A stretch of 48,474 bases of DNA from Prolixibacteraceae bacterium. GTDB taxonomy: Bacteria > Bacteroidota > Bacteroidia > Bacteroidales > Prolixibacteraceae. Position numbers and translations under genes: made by a program. This document shows, piece by piece, positions 33,780 to 43,346 of the stretch. The notes under the pieces were generated by a model, which saw only the letters and a program-made list of their open reading frames with translations, did no database searches and was not told where the DNA came from. The stretch covers positions 1-48,474 of the forward strand of contig JABGRN010000036.1 in assembly GCA_018648265.1 (NCBI GenBank), in the 5' to 3' direction. Numbering within the stretch: the stretch's first letter is position 1; the number at the start of each line of letters is the position of its first letter.

Positions 33780-34157
33780 ATGAAAAGAATTATTCAAACT
33801 GCAAATGCACCGCAAGCAATCGGTCCGTACAGTCAGGCTGTTGAAATTAATGGCACCCTTTACATTTCGGGGCAAGTGCCGCTATCGCCAGAAACTATGA
33901 AAGTTGTTGATGGCGGGATAAAAGAACAAACTTTGCAGGTGTTAAAAAATATAGGTGCAATACTTGAAGCGGCAGGGTATTCTTATTCTGATGTTTTAAA
34001 ATCTACCTGTTTCCTCAGCGACATGGCGAACTTTAAAGCGATGAATGAAGTTTACGCAACATTTTATGCTGAAAACCCACCTGCTCGTGCAGCTTTTGCT
34101 GTAAAAGAATTACCTCTTGGTGTTTTGGTTGAAATTGAAAGCATTGCCTCAAAATAA
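33780..34157 (+). CDS. ridA: RidA-family enamine/imine deaminase
   Basis: RidA hydrolyses reactive 2-aminoacrylate and related enamines produced by PLP enzymes. The 125-residue protein has the family's APQAIGPYSQA (10-20), the GQVPL segment, the catalytic arginine in PPARAAF (near 100) and the C-terminal VEIE. It lies 15 bases downstream of lptD and ends at a strong terminator shared with the convergent ribosomal operon. Confidence 0.96.
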   Translation: MKRIIQTANAPQAIGPYSQAVEINGTLYISGQVPLSPETMKVVDGGIKEQTLQVLKNIGAILEAAGYSYSDVLKSTCFLSDMANFKAMNEVYATFYAENPPARAAFAVKELPLGVLVEIESIASK

Positions 34158-34160
34158 AAA

Positions 34161-34186
34161 AGGGTTTCCGTTAATTCGGAAACCCT
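34161..34186 (-). terminator. Terminator between ridA and rplI
   Basis: AGGGTTTCCG-TTAATT-CGGAAACCCT is a perfect 10-bp stem. On the minus strand it is followed by TTTTTATTTT, ending the rpsF-rpsR-rplI transcript. It may also act for ridA. Confidence 0.85.
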
Positions 34187-34215
34187 CAATCTTTATCGTG
34201 ATTTTATTTTTTCGC

Positions 34216-34662
34216 TTATTCGGCAACCACCGTAAATTCAAGTTCCACAATTACTTCTTTGTGTAATTTGATTTTTGCAGTGTACGTTCCCACTTCTTTT
34301 ACGCTGTCGTCGGGTAAAATAATTTGTTTCCTGTCAATTTCAAAACCTTTTTTGTTAATGGCTTCGGCCAATTGAATGGTATTTACCGAACCGAATATTT
34401 TGCCGAGGGAACTTGTTTTAGCTCCAACTTTAACTTTTTTGTTAGCTAATTTATCGGCAATTATTGTAGCAGCATCTTTTAATTTAGCTTCTTTGTGAGC
34501 GCGCTGTTTAATATTTTCAGCCAGTATTTTTTTTGCAGTTGGGGTGGCAGCAATTGCTTTTTTCCCCGGAATCAGGAAGTTACGACCATAACCGCTTTTC
34601 ACAGTTACAATGTCATCTTTAACTCCTAACCGTTCAACATCTTGTGTTAATATAATTTCCAT
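34216..34662 (-). CDS. rplI: 50S ribosomal protein L9
   Basis: This 148-residue protein starts MEIILTQDVERLG and has the N-terminal L9 fold with GYGRNFLIPGKKA. The connecting helix and the C-terminal rRNA-binding domain follow. It is the last gene of the rpsF-rpsR-rplI operon, 13 bases after rpsR. Length is standard. Confidence 0.97.
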   Translation of the reverse strand: MEIILTQDVERLGVKDDIVTVKSGYGRNFLIPGKKAIAATPTAKKILAENIKQRAHKEAKLKDAATIIADKLANKKVKVGAKTSSLGKIFGSVNTIQLAEAINKKGFEIDRKQIILPDDSVKEVGTYTAKIKLHKEVIVELEFTVVAE

Positions 34663-34675
34663 TTCAAGTCCTCCT

Positions 34676-34945
34676 TTATTTCATCATGTCGGTTACAAAA
34701 GGCAGCAAAGCAATTTGGCGCGAACGTTTAATCGCTTGCCCAATTTTACGCTGGTATTTTAAAGAAGTTCCGGTAATCCGGCGAGGTAGAATTTTACCTT
34801 GTTCGTTTAAGAATTTTTTTAAGAATTCCGGGTCTTTGTAATCAACATATTTAATCCCGTTTTTTTTGAAACGGCAATATTTTTTCTTCTTGATTTCTAC
34901 TGACGGTGGGGTCAGGTACCTGATTTCGCTTGAATTTTGTGCCAT
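34676..34945 (-). CDS. rpsR: 30S ribosomal protein S18
   Basis: This 89-residue protein has the S18 core: [15 protein letters not shown] and then [16 protein letters not shown] (about 54-69), with an RQIALLPF end. It lies 3 bases after rpsF and 13 before rplI. The first 20 residues are a variable extension, as is usual in the phylum. Confidence 0.97.
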   Translation of the reverse strand: MAQNSSEIRYLTPPSVEIKKKKYCRFKKNGIKYVDYKDPEFLKKFLNEQGKILPRRITGTSLKYQRKIGQAIKRSRQIALLPFVTDMMK

Positions 34946-34948
34946 TTT

Positions 34949-35308
34949 TTATCCCTCCTTTTCTGTTTTTTGTTTTTGTAGCCTTTTCCTTTTGTTACTG
35001 TATTCAACCGCATATTTGTCGAGTCTAACGGTCATAAACCTGATAATCCTCTCGTCGCGGCGGAAATCAGTTTCCATTTTGCTAATAAACAATGGATCGG
35101 CCTTAAATTCAAATAAATAATAAAAGCCTGTAGATTTCTTCTGGATGGGGTAAGCCAGTTTTTTCATTCCCCAATCTTCCTCATGGAGCATTTCACCTCC
35201 GTTTTCGGTGATGCTGTCCCTGAATTTTTTTACCGTCTCCTTTATCTGCGGTACAGATAAAACGGGAGTACAAATGAAAACGGTTTCATACTGATTCAAC
35301 ATAAACAT
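34949..35308 (-). CDS. rpsF: 30S ribosomal protein S6
   Basis: S6 binds S18 on the 30S platform. The protein begins [12 protein letters not shown] from the ATG at 35308. A second ATG at 35302 gives [10 protein letters not shown], which is closer to relatives and equally possible. The S6 fold motifs [22 protein letters not shown] and FYYLFEF are present. It is the first gene of the operon, with a promoter at 35346-35376. Confidence 0.95.
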   Translation of the reverse strand: MFMLNQYETVFICTPVLSVPQIKETVKKFRDSITENGGEMLHEEDWGMKKLAYPIQKKSTGFYYLFEFKADPLFISKMETDFRRDERIIRFMTVRLDKYAVEYSNKRKRLQKQKTEKEG

Positions 35309-35345
35309 CAAATTTTAAATTAAACAATCTTGTTTTTCGGACGCG

Positions 35346-35376
35346 CAAAAGTAGAAATAATTTGTTATTTATCAAA
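35346..35376 (-). promoter_or_regulatory. Promoter of the rpsF-rpsR-rplI operon
   Basis: On the minus strand TTTG (35376-35373) is followed by 19 bases and TACTTTTG (35353-35346). This matches the Bacteroidota -33/-7 consensus exactly. The start codon lies about 40 bases further on. Confidence 0.85.
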
Positions 35377-35452
35377 CTATTATGCACGAATGAAGAAAAT
35401 AGGAATATTTTTGTTCTTATAATTTAATCTTTAGTTGAATATAATTTTTGAA

Positions 35453-36433
35453 ATGAATATATTAATTATTCATAATAGTAGAATTCCGGTATTTAAATAT
35501 GGGGGAATTGAACGAGTAATTTGGGTTTTAGGGAATGAACTGGTAAAAAAAGGGCACAAAGTTACTTACCTCGTTAAAAAGGGGGCGTATTGTAATTTTG
35601 CACCGGTGATTTTTATAAACGACAAAATCCCAATTAATAGTCAAATTCCTAAAGATATAGATATTGCACATATTCATTTTCAACCAAAAGAAAAAATTCA
35701 AATTCCACACCTTGTTACAATGCATGGCAATTTACCGCCTGAAACTTCATTTTTTATCAACACCAGTTATGTTTCGCAAAATCATGCAGAAAGATATGGT
35801 GCAGATGCATTTGTCTATAATGGTTTGGACTGGGATGATTACGGCTTTCCTGATTTTAATAGGAAGCGTAATTATGTCCATTTTCTTGGAAAAGCTGCGT
35901 GGAAAATTAAAAATGTAAAAGGGGCAATTAAAATTGCTAAGGAAAATAAAACGGAATTAAAAGTATTGGGAGGAACACGGCTAAATTTTAAAATGGGGAT
36001 GCGGTTTACTGTAACTAAATGGGCTAAATTTTATGGTATGGTTGGAGGTACAAAAAAGAATGAATTATTAAAAAATTCCGGTGCACTTATTTTCCCGGTT
36101 CTCTGGCACGAACCTTTTGGATTGGCAATAATCGAAAGTCTTTATTTTGGCTGCCCCGTATTTGGAACCAAATTTGGCTCATTGCCCGAGTTAATTAACG
36201 ATGAAACTGGTTTTTTATCAAATTCAATACAAGAATTAATTGGCGGCTTAAAAAATCATAATTTATTTGACCGAAAAAAGTGTCACGAATATGCTGTGTC
36301 GGAATTCAATTCGCGTCTAATGGCTGAAAGTTATTTAAAGTTGTATGAGAGAATTCTAAATGGGGAAAAGATAAATCGGAATATTCCCCAATATATTCCT
36401 GGCAAAAATTCATTAGAGAAGTATTTGGCATAA
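35453..36433 (+). CDS. GT4-like glycosyltransferase
   Basis: This 326-residue GT-B protein has an N-terminal acceptor domain starting MNILIIHNSRIPVFKYGGIERV, with the usual GG.E motif. Its donor domain carries GALIFPVLWHEPFGLAIIES (about 215-234), including the E-x7-E signature, and a later GSLPELI. It transfers an activated sugar, probably in cell-envelope polysaccharide or glycolipid synthesis; donor and acceptor are unknown. The ATG at 35453 is chosen over an upstream TTG because it gives the standard N-terminal strand. It is a single gene followed by its own terminator. Confidence 0.88.
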   Translation: MNILIIHNSRIPVFKYGGIERVIWVLGNELVKKGHKVTYLVKKGAYCNFAPVIFINDKIPINSQIPKDIDIAHIHFQPKEKIQIPHLVTMHGNLPPETSFFINTSYVSQNHAERYGADAFVYNGLDWDDYGFPDFNRKRNYVHFLGKAAWKIKNVKGAIKIAKENKTELKVLGGTRLNFKMGMRFTVTKWAKFYGMVGGTKKNELLKNSGALIFPVLWHEPFGLAIIESLYFGCPVFGTKFGSLPELINDETGFLSNSIQELIGGLKNHNLFDRKKCHEYAVSEFNSRLMAESYLKLYERILNGEKINRNIPQYIPGKNSLEKYLA

Positions 36434-36434
36434 A

Positions 36435-36465
36435 AAAATCCTCGTTGTAAAACAACAAGGATTTT
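36435..36465 (+). terminator. Terminator of the glycosyltransferase gene
   Basis: AAAATCCT-C-GTTGT pairs with ACAAC-A-AGGATTTT (one mismatch) around AAA, directly after the TAA stop. The T run is short (TTTT). Confidence 0.75.
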
Positions 36466-36505
36466 GAATAATCTCTATTATATCAATTTATTTTTGAGAA
36501 GCGGT

Positions 36506-36687
36506 TTAACCTGAACTATTCATAAATTTATCTATTCCGAAATCAAACTGCTTTGAATAAAGAGAATGCTCGATTCTCGATTCTCAAAATAGCTGAGGCT
36601 ATTTCTGCGAGGCTCAACTCTGTGCTTCCCTTTATTCTGTGCATTTTGAATTCTCATAACGAAAAACTCATGAATAATTCAGGTTAA
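36506..36687. repeat. 182-bp MITE-like palindromic element
   Basis: TTAACCTGAACTATTCAT (36506-36523) and ATGAATAATTCAGGTTAA (36670-36687) are 18-base inverted repeats with a single mismatch. The interior has no coding capacity. It has its own short inverted parts (AATAGC/GCTATT near 36589-36604) and GATTCTC repeats near 36573-36587. Size, terminal repeats and lack of genes fit a miniature inverted-repeat transposable or REP-type element. It occupies most of the gap between the glycosyltransferase gene and the carboxylase operon. Confidence 0.65.
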
Positions 36688-36821
36688 TTGACTTGAATAA
36701 GTTTTCGCATGATCATGGCAAAAAATTTTGGTATAGCATATTCTATTGAAGTTTTTAACGACGATATTTTGGAAAATAAACGACTCAATATTACACCTTA
36801 AAATTAATTTGGTATTATTAT

Positions 36822-38357
36822 TTAAAGAGGGATATTCCCATGTTTTTTGGGCGGGTTCGATTTCCGTTTATTTTTCGTCATATCCAAAGCACCAATAATC
36901 TTTTTACGGGTATCTTTTGGATTGATAATTTCGTCAATGTAACCGAGTGAGGCTGCTTTGTATGGGTTGGCAAATTTATCACGGTATTCCTGAACTGCTT
37001 TTGTCTTTTCTTCTTCGTTAAATTTATTCCGGTGAATAATATTTATGGCACCTTCTGGTCCCATAACCGCAATTTCAGAAGTGGGGTAAGCAAAATTAAC
37101 ATCGGCACCAATGTGTTTGCTCGACATCACATCGTAAGCACCACCATAAGCTTTTCTGGTAATTATTGTAATTTTTGGTACTGTAGCTTCTGAAAAAGCA
37201 TAAAGTAATTTTGCTCCATGTTTAATAATTCCGCCAAATTCCTGGCTTGTACCTGGCAAAAATCCTGGAACATCGACCAAAGTAAGCAATGGTATATTAA
37301 ATGCATCGCAGAAACGTACAAAACGTGCAGCTTTAGCCGACGAATTTATATCGAGTACACCTGCCAGATGCGCCGGTTGATTTGCAACAATACCAACGGG
37401 TTTTCCACCAAAGCGGGCAAAACCTACAATTATATTTTGTGCATATTGAGCCTGAACTTCCAAAAAATGATTGTTATCAATTATTTTTTGGATAAGCTCG
37501 TTCATGTCGTAAGGTTTGTTCGGGTCTGCCGGAATCAAATCCTGAAGGCTTTCTTCTGTTCTGTCTGAAGGGTCGAGGGTTGTTTTTACGGGTGGCTCTT
37601 CCAGGTTATTTGACGGAAGGAAACTTAACAACTCCCTGATCATCATTAAGGTTTGTTCTTCATCGGTCCCGTTAAAATGTGCAACACCACTTTTTGCGTT
37701 GTGTGTTAATGCGCCCCCCAATTCTTCTTTTGTAACATCTTCGTGAGTTACAGTTTTTATTACTTCTGGCCCTGTAACAAACATGTGGCTTTTTTCATTT
37801 ACCATAAAAATAAAATCGGTGAGGGCGGGTGAGTAAACTGCACCACCTGCGCAAGGACCTAATATTGCTGAAACCTGTGGAACAACACCTGATGACATAA
37901 CATTGTTATAAAAAATATCGGCATAACCAGCAAGGCTTTCAACGCCTTCCTGGATGCGGGCTCCACCCGAATCGTTTAATCCAATTACCGGGGCTCCCAT
38001 TTTTAATGCCAGGTTCTGGATTTTCACAATTTTATCGGCGTTTGCCCTGCTTAGCGATCCTCCAAATACGGTAAAATCCTGAGCAAAAACATAAACCAAT
38101 CTCTCACCAATTTTCCCATAGCCTGCAATTAAGCCGTCTCCAAGTATCTTGTTTTTTTCCATACCAAAATCATAATTTCGGTGGGTAACAAGCTTGTCTA
38201 TTTCGGTAAAAGTCCCGTGATCGAGTAGTTGCAAAATGCGTTCACGCGCTGTTTTTTTTCCAGCGGCATGTTGTTTTTTTATCCGTTCAATACCGCCGCC
38301 CAACTCTGCCTTTTTATTAAAATCTTCGAGTTGATTGTATTTTTCTTTTAAATCCAT
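36822..38357 (-). CDS. Propionyl-CoA carboxylase beta (carboxyltransferase) subunit
   Basis: The 511-residue carboxyltransferase transfers CO2 from biotin to the acyl-CoA. It shows the two crotonase-like halves, with [33 protein letters not shown] (near 120-138), [13 protein letters not shown] and [18 protein letters not shown]. The C-terminus KKHGNIPL is typical of the propionyl/methylmalonyl-CoA group. It is third in an operon after the biotin carboxylase and the biotin carrier (12 bases after the carrier). Presence of a biotin carboxylase favours propionyl-CoA carboxylase over sodium-pump methylmalonyl-CoA decarboxylase. Confidence 0.94.
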   Translation of the reverse strand: MDLKEKYNQLEDFNKKAELGGGIERIKKQHAAGKKTARERILQLLDHGTFTEIDKLVTHRNYDFGMEKNKILGDGLIAGYGKIGERLVYVFAQDFTVFGGSLSRANADKIVKIQNLALKMGAPVIGLNDSGGARIQEGVESLAGYADIFYNNVMSSGVVPQVSAILGPCAGGAVYSPALTDFIFMVNEKSHMFVTGPEVIKTVTHEDVTKEELGGALTHNAKSGVAHFNGTDEEQTLMMIRELLSFLPSNNLEEPPVKTTLDPSDRTEESLQDLIPADPNKPYDMNELIQKIIDNNHFLEVQAQYAQNIIVGFARFGGKPVGIVANQPAHLAGVLDINSSAKAARFVRFCDAFNIPLLTLVDVPGFLPGTSQEFGGIIKHGAKLLYAFSEATVPKITIITRKAYGGAYDVMSSKHIGADVNFAYPTSEIAVMGPEGAINIIHRNKFNEEEKTKAVQEYRDKFANPYKAASLGYIDEIINPKDTRKKIIGALDMTKNKRKSNPPKKHGNIPL

Positions 38358-38369
38358 ATTTTTTTTGAT

Positions 38370-38879
38370 TTATTCCAGTTCAATTAAAATCTGATTGCCC
38401 TCGATGGTATCGCCATTTTTTACGTTTATTTTGTTTACGATCCCATCTTTTGGCGCACTGTATTCGCTCTCCATTTTCATCGCCGAAATAATAATAAGGA
38501 TTTCACCTTCTTTTACTTTGTCGCCTTCGTTTACCAGAATTTTAACAACTTTTCCTGGCATTGGCGACGAAATAGTATTTTCATTTGAACTAAAACCATT
38601 GCTCCCGCGATTTTTCAGGTAGCGTGCTTCGGCATCGATAATCTCAACTTCTAGCGATTTATACAATGTGTGGGCAGTATATTTTTTGGGTTGCTTATGT
38701 GGGACAAGTTCAATATTGTATGAATGGCCATTTTCTATTATAGAAAAAGTACCATCGGCGGTGTGCATCAAATCAACCTTGTAAACCACTCCATCAACTT
38801 CAACTTCAAGAATATTGTCTTTTTGACTTATCAGGTTTACCCAGGCAATCCTGTCTTCCAGCTTTACTTCTATAGCCAT
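38370..38879 (-). CDS. Biotin carboxyl carrier protein
   Basis: This 169-residue subunit carries biotin between the two carboxylase active centres. The biotinyl domain (about 100-169) has ISSPMPGKVVKILV and the attachment motif ISAMKMES with K135. The N-terminal 95 residues form a beta-rich domain that probably docks to the carboxylase subunits. It is coded between the biotin carboxylase (8 bases upstream) and the carboxyltransferase (12 bases downstream). Confidence 0.95.
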   Translation of the reverse strand: MAIEVKLEDRIAWVNLISQKDNILEVEVDGVVYKVDLMHTADGTFSIIENGHSYNIELVPHKQPKKYTAHTLYKSLEVEIIDAEARYLKNRGSNGFSSNENTISSPMPGKVVKILVNEGDKVKEGEILIIISAMKMESEYSAPKDGIVNKINVKNGDTIEGNQILIELE

Positions 38880-38887
38880 ATATTTTT

Positions 38888-40393
38888 TTAGAATTGGTTA
38901 ATAATAGGGGTATTTTTCCAACGGCTTTGTGCAGGGGCGAATTCTTTATTATTTTCCCGATTTTTGTCAATTTTATCGAGGTAATCGATAAACGCGGCAA
39001 TTATAACTATGTCGTCGCAATCTTCGCAAGGAATGCTCAGAGCCAGTTGTTCCTGATTTTTTTCAATAAAATGAGTGTCATATTTTCCATCAATAAAATT
39101 CCGGTTGTTCATAATACGTTCAAGGAATTTTATTGAGGTTTTTACTCCTGTTATTTTGTATTCGTATAAAGCTCTCCTCATTCTGTTGATAGCCTCATCC
39201 CTGGTTTTCCCCCAAACAATTAGTTTTGAAATCATCGAATCGTAATAAATCGGTATTTCATAACCTTCGTAAACGTAACCGTCTGTTCTTACCCCAAGTC
39301 CGAGAGGCTCCGATATTTTATATATTTTTCCGGGGCTTGGCATAAAATTATTGTCGGGGTCTTCGGCATAAATACGGCATTCTATCGAATGTCCTTTTTG
39401 AAAAAGATCTTCTTGAGTAAACTCAAGTTCCTGACCTTCAGCAATTTTTATTTGTTGTTTTACAAGGTCAATTCCGGTTACCCTTTCAGTAATCGGGTGT
39501 TCAACCTGTAGCCGGGTATTCATTTCGAGGAAATAGTAATTCAGGTCATTATCAACTAAAAATTCGATTGTGCCTGCCCCGGTATAATTTACAGCTTTTG
39601 CGGCTTCAACTGCCGATTCACCCATTTTATCGCGCAATTCCTGGGTCATCAGTGGTGAAGGAGTTTCTTCAATCATTTTTTGGTGACGGCGTTGAATTGA
39701 GCATTCTCTTTCAAACAAATGCACTGCATTACCATGCCCGTCGGCCAAAATCTGAAATTCAATATGATGAGGGGAATTAATATATTTTTCAATGTAAACC
39801 GAGTCGTCGCCAAAAGCAGCCTTTGCTTCCGAACGAGCTGCCCTGGCGGCTGCTACAACCTGCGATTCTTCGTGAACTAAACGCATCCCTTTTCCACCGC
39901 CACCGGCCGATGCTTTAATCATTACTGGCAAACCGATTTCTTTAATTACAGAAAGTGCCTCCTCTTCTGTTTTTATGGCATTTTTTGTACCGGGGACAAC
40001 TGGTATGCCAGCTTTTGTCATTGCTTCGCGCGCCTTTAATTTGTCACCCATTTGGACAATAACTTCGGGTGTTGGCCCAATAAAAGTAATTCCTTCTTCG
40101 GTACACCTTTTAGCAAATTCAGCATTTTCCGATAGAAAACCATATCCCGGATGAATGGCGTCGGCCCCACTATTTTTTGCTACATCGATAATTTTTTCAA
40201 TATTCAAGTAGCTTTCGCTTGATGGCGATTTTCCAATATAATATGCTTCGTGAGCATATCTAACATGCAGCGAGGTTCTGTCTGCTTCAGAATAAACAGC
40301 AACTGTTTCAATGTCTAACTCTCTGCAAGTCCGCATTATACGAATTGCAATTTCGCCACGGTTAGCAATTAATACTTTATTTATTTGATCCAT
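38888..40393 (-). CDS. Acyl-CoA carboxylase, biotin carboxylase subunit
   Basis: The 501-residue ATP-grasp enzyme carboxylates biotin using bicarbonate and ATP. Motifs include ANRGEIAIRIMRTCRE (9-24), the HPGYGFLSENAEFA loop, GGGGKGMRLV (about 164-173), EMNTRLQVEHPITE (about 287-300) and TDGYVYEGYEIPIYYDSM. The C-terminal 50 residues, after the biotin-carboxylase core, form a short extension. It is the first gene of the three-gene propionyl-CoA carboxylase operon. No clear -7 box is visible upstream. Confidence 0.95.
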   Translation of the reverse strand: MDQINKVLIANRGEIAIRIMRTCRELDIETVAVYSEADRTSLHVRYAHEAYYIGKSPSSESYLNIEKIIDVAKNSGADAIHPGYGFLSENAEFAKRCTEEGITFIGPTPEVIVQMGDKLKAREAMTKAGIPVVPGTKNAIKTEEEALSVIKEIGLPVMIKASAGGGGKGMRLVHEESQVVAAARAARSEAKAAFGDDSVYIEKYINSPHHIEFQILADGHGNAVHLFERECSIQRRHQKMIEETPSPLMTQELRDKMGESAVEAAKAVNYTGAGTIEFLVDNDLNYYFLEMNTRLQVEHPITERVTGIDLVKQQIKIAEGQELEFTQEDLFQKGHSIECRIYAEDPDNNFMPSPGKIYKISEPLGLGVRTDGYVYEGYEIPIYYDSMISKLIVWGKTRDEAINRMRRALYEYKITGVKTSIKFLERIMNNRNFIDGKYDTHFIEKNQEQLALSIPCEDCDDIVIIAAFIDYLDKIDKNRENNKEFAPAQSRWKNTPIINQF

Positions 40394-40707
40394 TTACAAT
40401 CCTATAAATTCAATAAAAAATTTCGTTAATTTTTAAAATACAATATTAAATAACTAAGTTATGCCTAAATTGTTTAGACGTCGTATTTTGATTTTTTTTT
40501 GCTCGCTGAAATTACTCGAAGTACAGTAATCTGCAAATCAAAATATGTTAATAAATGTAAATTGGTGCTTTTAGTGAGGTTCAGTTAATTTATGTTTTGA
40601 ATAACAAAAGCAAAAAGTCAAAAAATGGAACATTACAAATTAATTGACATTATTATTTTTTGTTTTGCTTAAACAAATTATTTTTATGCGATCATTCAAA
40701 AACGATT

Positions 40708-43323
40708 ATGAATCGCAAACACATTTTAACATTGCTATTAATTATTACTGTTGTTTTTTTAAAAGCACAGGATTTGGAATATACATTATCGGATGATTCT
40801 CTTGTGAATTTTCATGCCAGCCAAAAAAGGGTTTATTATGCAACACGAACTGAACTGAAACCCAAAATAGATGGTACTCTGGATGACGAATGTTGGGAAA
40901 AAATTGGGAAATGGGACGGCGCATTTATTCAACAACAACCTCATCAGGGCAAACCACCTTCGCAGGAAACGGAGATAAAAATATTGTACGACGATAATTA
41001 TCTCTACTTCGCAATAATCTGTTACGATAATGAACCGGAAAAAATGAGCCCGATTTTAGGGCGGCGCGATGATTATACTGTTGGAGACATTGCGGGAATT
41101 GCCCTTGATTCGTATAATGATAAGCAAACGGCATTTGAATTCAATTTAACCGCAGCAGGCCAAAAAGTGGATTTAATGCATCTGGGTGAATATGGCTGGG
41201 ATTTTAACTGGGACGCAGTTTGGGATGGTAAAACTTCGGTTAGCGATTCGGCCTGGTACGCCGAAATGCGTGTGCCATTCAGTCAGTTGCGTTTTGCAAA
41301 TAAAGAGGAGCATATTTGGGGAATGCACATTTGGCGGTATATTTATCGCTTGTCGGAAGAGGATCAATGGAAACTCATTCCGATAGATGCCCCCGCAATG
41401 GTTTATATTTTTGGCGAATTGCGCGGGATAAATAATATTCCTTATAAACGAAATTTTGAGGTTTTGCCTTATGCAAAAGCTAAGTACGTTTCGGATGCTG
41501 AAAACAATGAAAATTTTGGTTTTGGGCTTGACGGAAAAATTGGGGTTACTTCTGATTTTACTTTAGATTATACAATAAACCCTGATTTTGGCCAGGTTGA
41601 AGCCGATCCCTCGGAGTTGAATTTGGCTTCGTACGAGATATTTTACAATGAAAAAAGACCCTTTTTTCTTGAAGGAAACAGTATCCTGGATTACGGTGCC
41701 GGGCACGATTTGCTGTTTTATTCGCGCCGGATTGGACATGCGCCTAGCTACCGTCCTGATTTAAATGACGAACAGTCGCTTTCAATTCCCGATAATACAT
41801 CAATCATAAATGCACTAAAATTAACGGGTAAAAACAAGTCGGGTTTATCGTTGGGTATTATTAATAGTATGACCGCCAGCGAAAATGCAACGATCTTTTC
41901 TGGTGATTTGAAAACAAAAGAAGTAGTGGAACCTTTTACCAATTATTTTATTGGAAGGGTAAAACAGGATTTTAATGAAGGAAGTACAGTTTTGGGAGGT
42001 ATGATAACTTCTACAGTTCGAAATATAAAAGATGAACACCTTGATTTTTTACCGGATAATTCCCTGGTTGGAGGAATCGATTTTCAACATAATTGGTTGA
42101 ACCGTAAATATTTTATCGATGTAAAAAGTTTTTATTCAAAAATAAAAGGAAGCGAAAATGCTATTTCGCGCTTACAACTTTCGTCGAGGCACCTTTATCA
42201 AAGAGATGATGCCGACCATCTTGAATTTAATAATGAATTAAGAAGTTTACAAGGTTGGGGAGGGGAAATTAATGGCGGTAAACGCAGTGGTAAATTTCGA
42301 TTAACAGGAAGCCTAGATTGGCGCTCGCCGGGAGTTGACTTAAACGATGTTGGGTATTTGCGCCAGGCAGATTATATTAACGAAGATATTGGTTTGGTTT
42401 ACAGGGTTAATAAACCAAAAGGGATTTTATTAAACTACCTTTTTATGCTCGATCAAAGGCATCACTGGAGTTTTGGTGGCGAAAATATTGGCGACGAACT
42501 GGATGCACATTTTCGTGTTCAATTTAAAAATTTATGGAGAATTGATTTAGATCTTGACCGGACTTACAACGAGATAGATACTCGCCAGCTTCGCGGTGGC
42601 CCGTCGCTGAGGATCGATGGAAATACAAGTTCAGAAATGTTTGTTCAAACCAATTCCACAAAAGATTTGTTTTTTGGTGCCGGTGCCGACTTTACCCGTT
42701 TCGACGATAATATTACCAAAGATAATAAATACACGTTTTTTGTGCAGTGGTTTATTAATAACCGCCTTACAGTTTCTTCGCATTCAAGTTTTAGCAGCGA
42801 AATCGACAACAGTCAGTTTGTAATGAATAAAACTGTAGTTGATAACAGGGAATACATCGTTGGAAAAATTGATCGCAAAACGATTTACACAACTTTGCGC
42901 GCCGAGCTTTTTGTGACCCCCGAACTTTCATTGCAATATTATGGGAGTCCTTATGCTTCAACAGGTAAATATCTCGATTTCAGAAAAGTTACTGATGCAA
43001 AATCAAGGGATGTAAATGAGAGATATAGTCCTTTAGAAATTGTTGAATTTGGAGATCGCCTTTTACTTTTTGATAATCAGGAAGATTTAGTCCATGATTT
43101 TTCCGAATGGGATCCGGATTTTAATTTTCAGGAATTTCGTTCAAATTTTGTTGCACGGTGGGAGTACAAAACCGGTTCGACACTTTATTTTGTGTGGACA
43201 AATAACCGTTCGCGTTACGAAGAAATTTATAACCCATCAATTTTAAACAGTTTTAAAGGAATATCGAAAGTTAAAGCACAAAATGCATTTATGGTGAAAT
43301 TAAGTTACTGGTTTTCAATCTAA
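40708..43323 (+). CDS. DUF5916 protein with CBM9-like N-terminal domain
   Basis: The 871-residue secreted or outer-membrane protein has a signal peptide (MNRKHILTLLLIITVVFLKA), then a CBM9-like beta sandwich (about 35-225; motifs KIDGTLDDECWEKI, YDDNYLYFAIICYDNEP and WYAEMRVPFSQLRF). A long DUF5916 beta-barrel-like region with aromatic-ended strands reaches the C-terminal WFSI. The function is unknown; relatives are common in Bacteroidota, sometimes near proteases. The ATG at 40708 is used because the upstream TTG-started frame would prepend 16 residues to a perfect signal peptide. It stands alone between the carboxylase operon (divergent) and the MATE gene. Confidence 0.88.
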   Translation: MNRKHILTLLLIITVVFLKAQDLEYTLSDDSLVNFHASQKRVYYATRTELKPKIDGTLDDECWEKIGKWDGAFIQQQPHQGKPPSQETEIKILYDDNYLYFAIICYDNEPEKMSPILGRRDDYTVGDIAGIALDSYNDKQTAFEFNLTAAGQKVDLMHLGEYGWDFNWDAVWDGKTSVSDSAWYAEMRVPFSQLRFANKEEHIWGMHIWRYIYRLSEEDQWKLIPIDAPAMVYIFGELRGINNIPYKRNFEVLPYAKAKYVSDAENNENFGFGLDGKIGVTSDFTLDYTINPDFGQVEADPSELNLASYEIFYNEKRPFFLEGNSILDYGAGHDLLFYSRRIGHAPSYRPDLNDEQSLSIPDNTSIINALKLTGKNKSGLSLGIINSMTASENATIFSGDLKTKEVVEPFTNYFIGRVKQDFNEGSTVLGGMITSTVRNIKDEHLDFLPDNSLVGGIDFQHNWLNRKYFIDVKSFYSKIKGSENAISRLQLSSRHLYQRDDADHLEFNNELRSLQGWGGEINGGKRSGKFRLTGSLDWRSPGVDLNDVGYLRQADYINEDIGLVYRVNKPKGILLNYLFMLDQRHHWSFGGENIGDELDAHFRVQFKNLWRIDLDLDRTYNEIDTRQLRGGPSLRIDGNTSSEMFVQTNSTKDLFFGAGADFTRFDDNITKDNKYTFFVQWFINNRLTVSSHSSFSSEIDNSQFVMNKTVVDNREYIVGKIDRKTIYTTLRAELFVTPELSLQYYGSPYASTGKYLDFRKVTDAKSRDVNERYSPLEIVEFGDRLLLFDNQEDLVHDFSEWDPDFNFQEFRSNFVARWEYKTGSTLYFVWTNNRSRYEEIYNPSILNSFKGISKVKAQNAFMVKLSYWFSI

Positions 43324-43333
43324 TCTAAAAAAG

Positions 43334-43341
43334 TAACTTTG
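43334..43341 (+). promoter_or_regulatory. Possible -7 box immediately before the MATE gene
   Basis: TAACTTTG matches TAnnTTTG. A TTTT 18 bases upstream could serve as a weak -33. The GTG start is only 5 bases further on, so a transcript from here would be leaderless or nearly so. Confidence 0.4.
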
Positions 43342-43346
43342 GCGCC

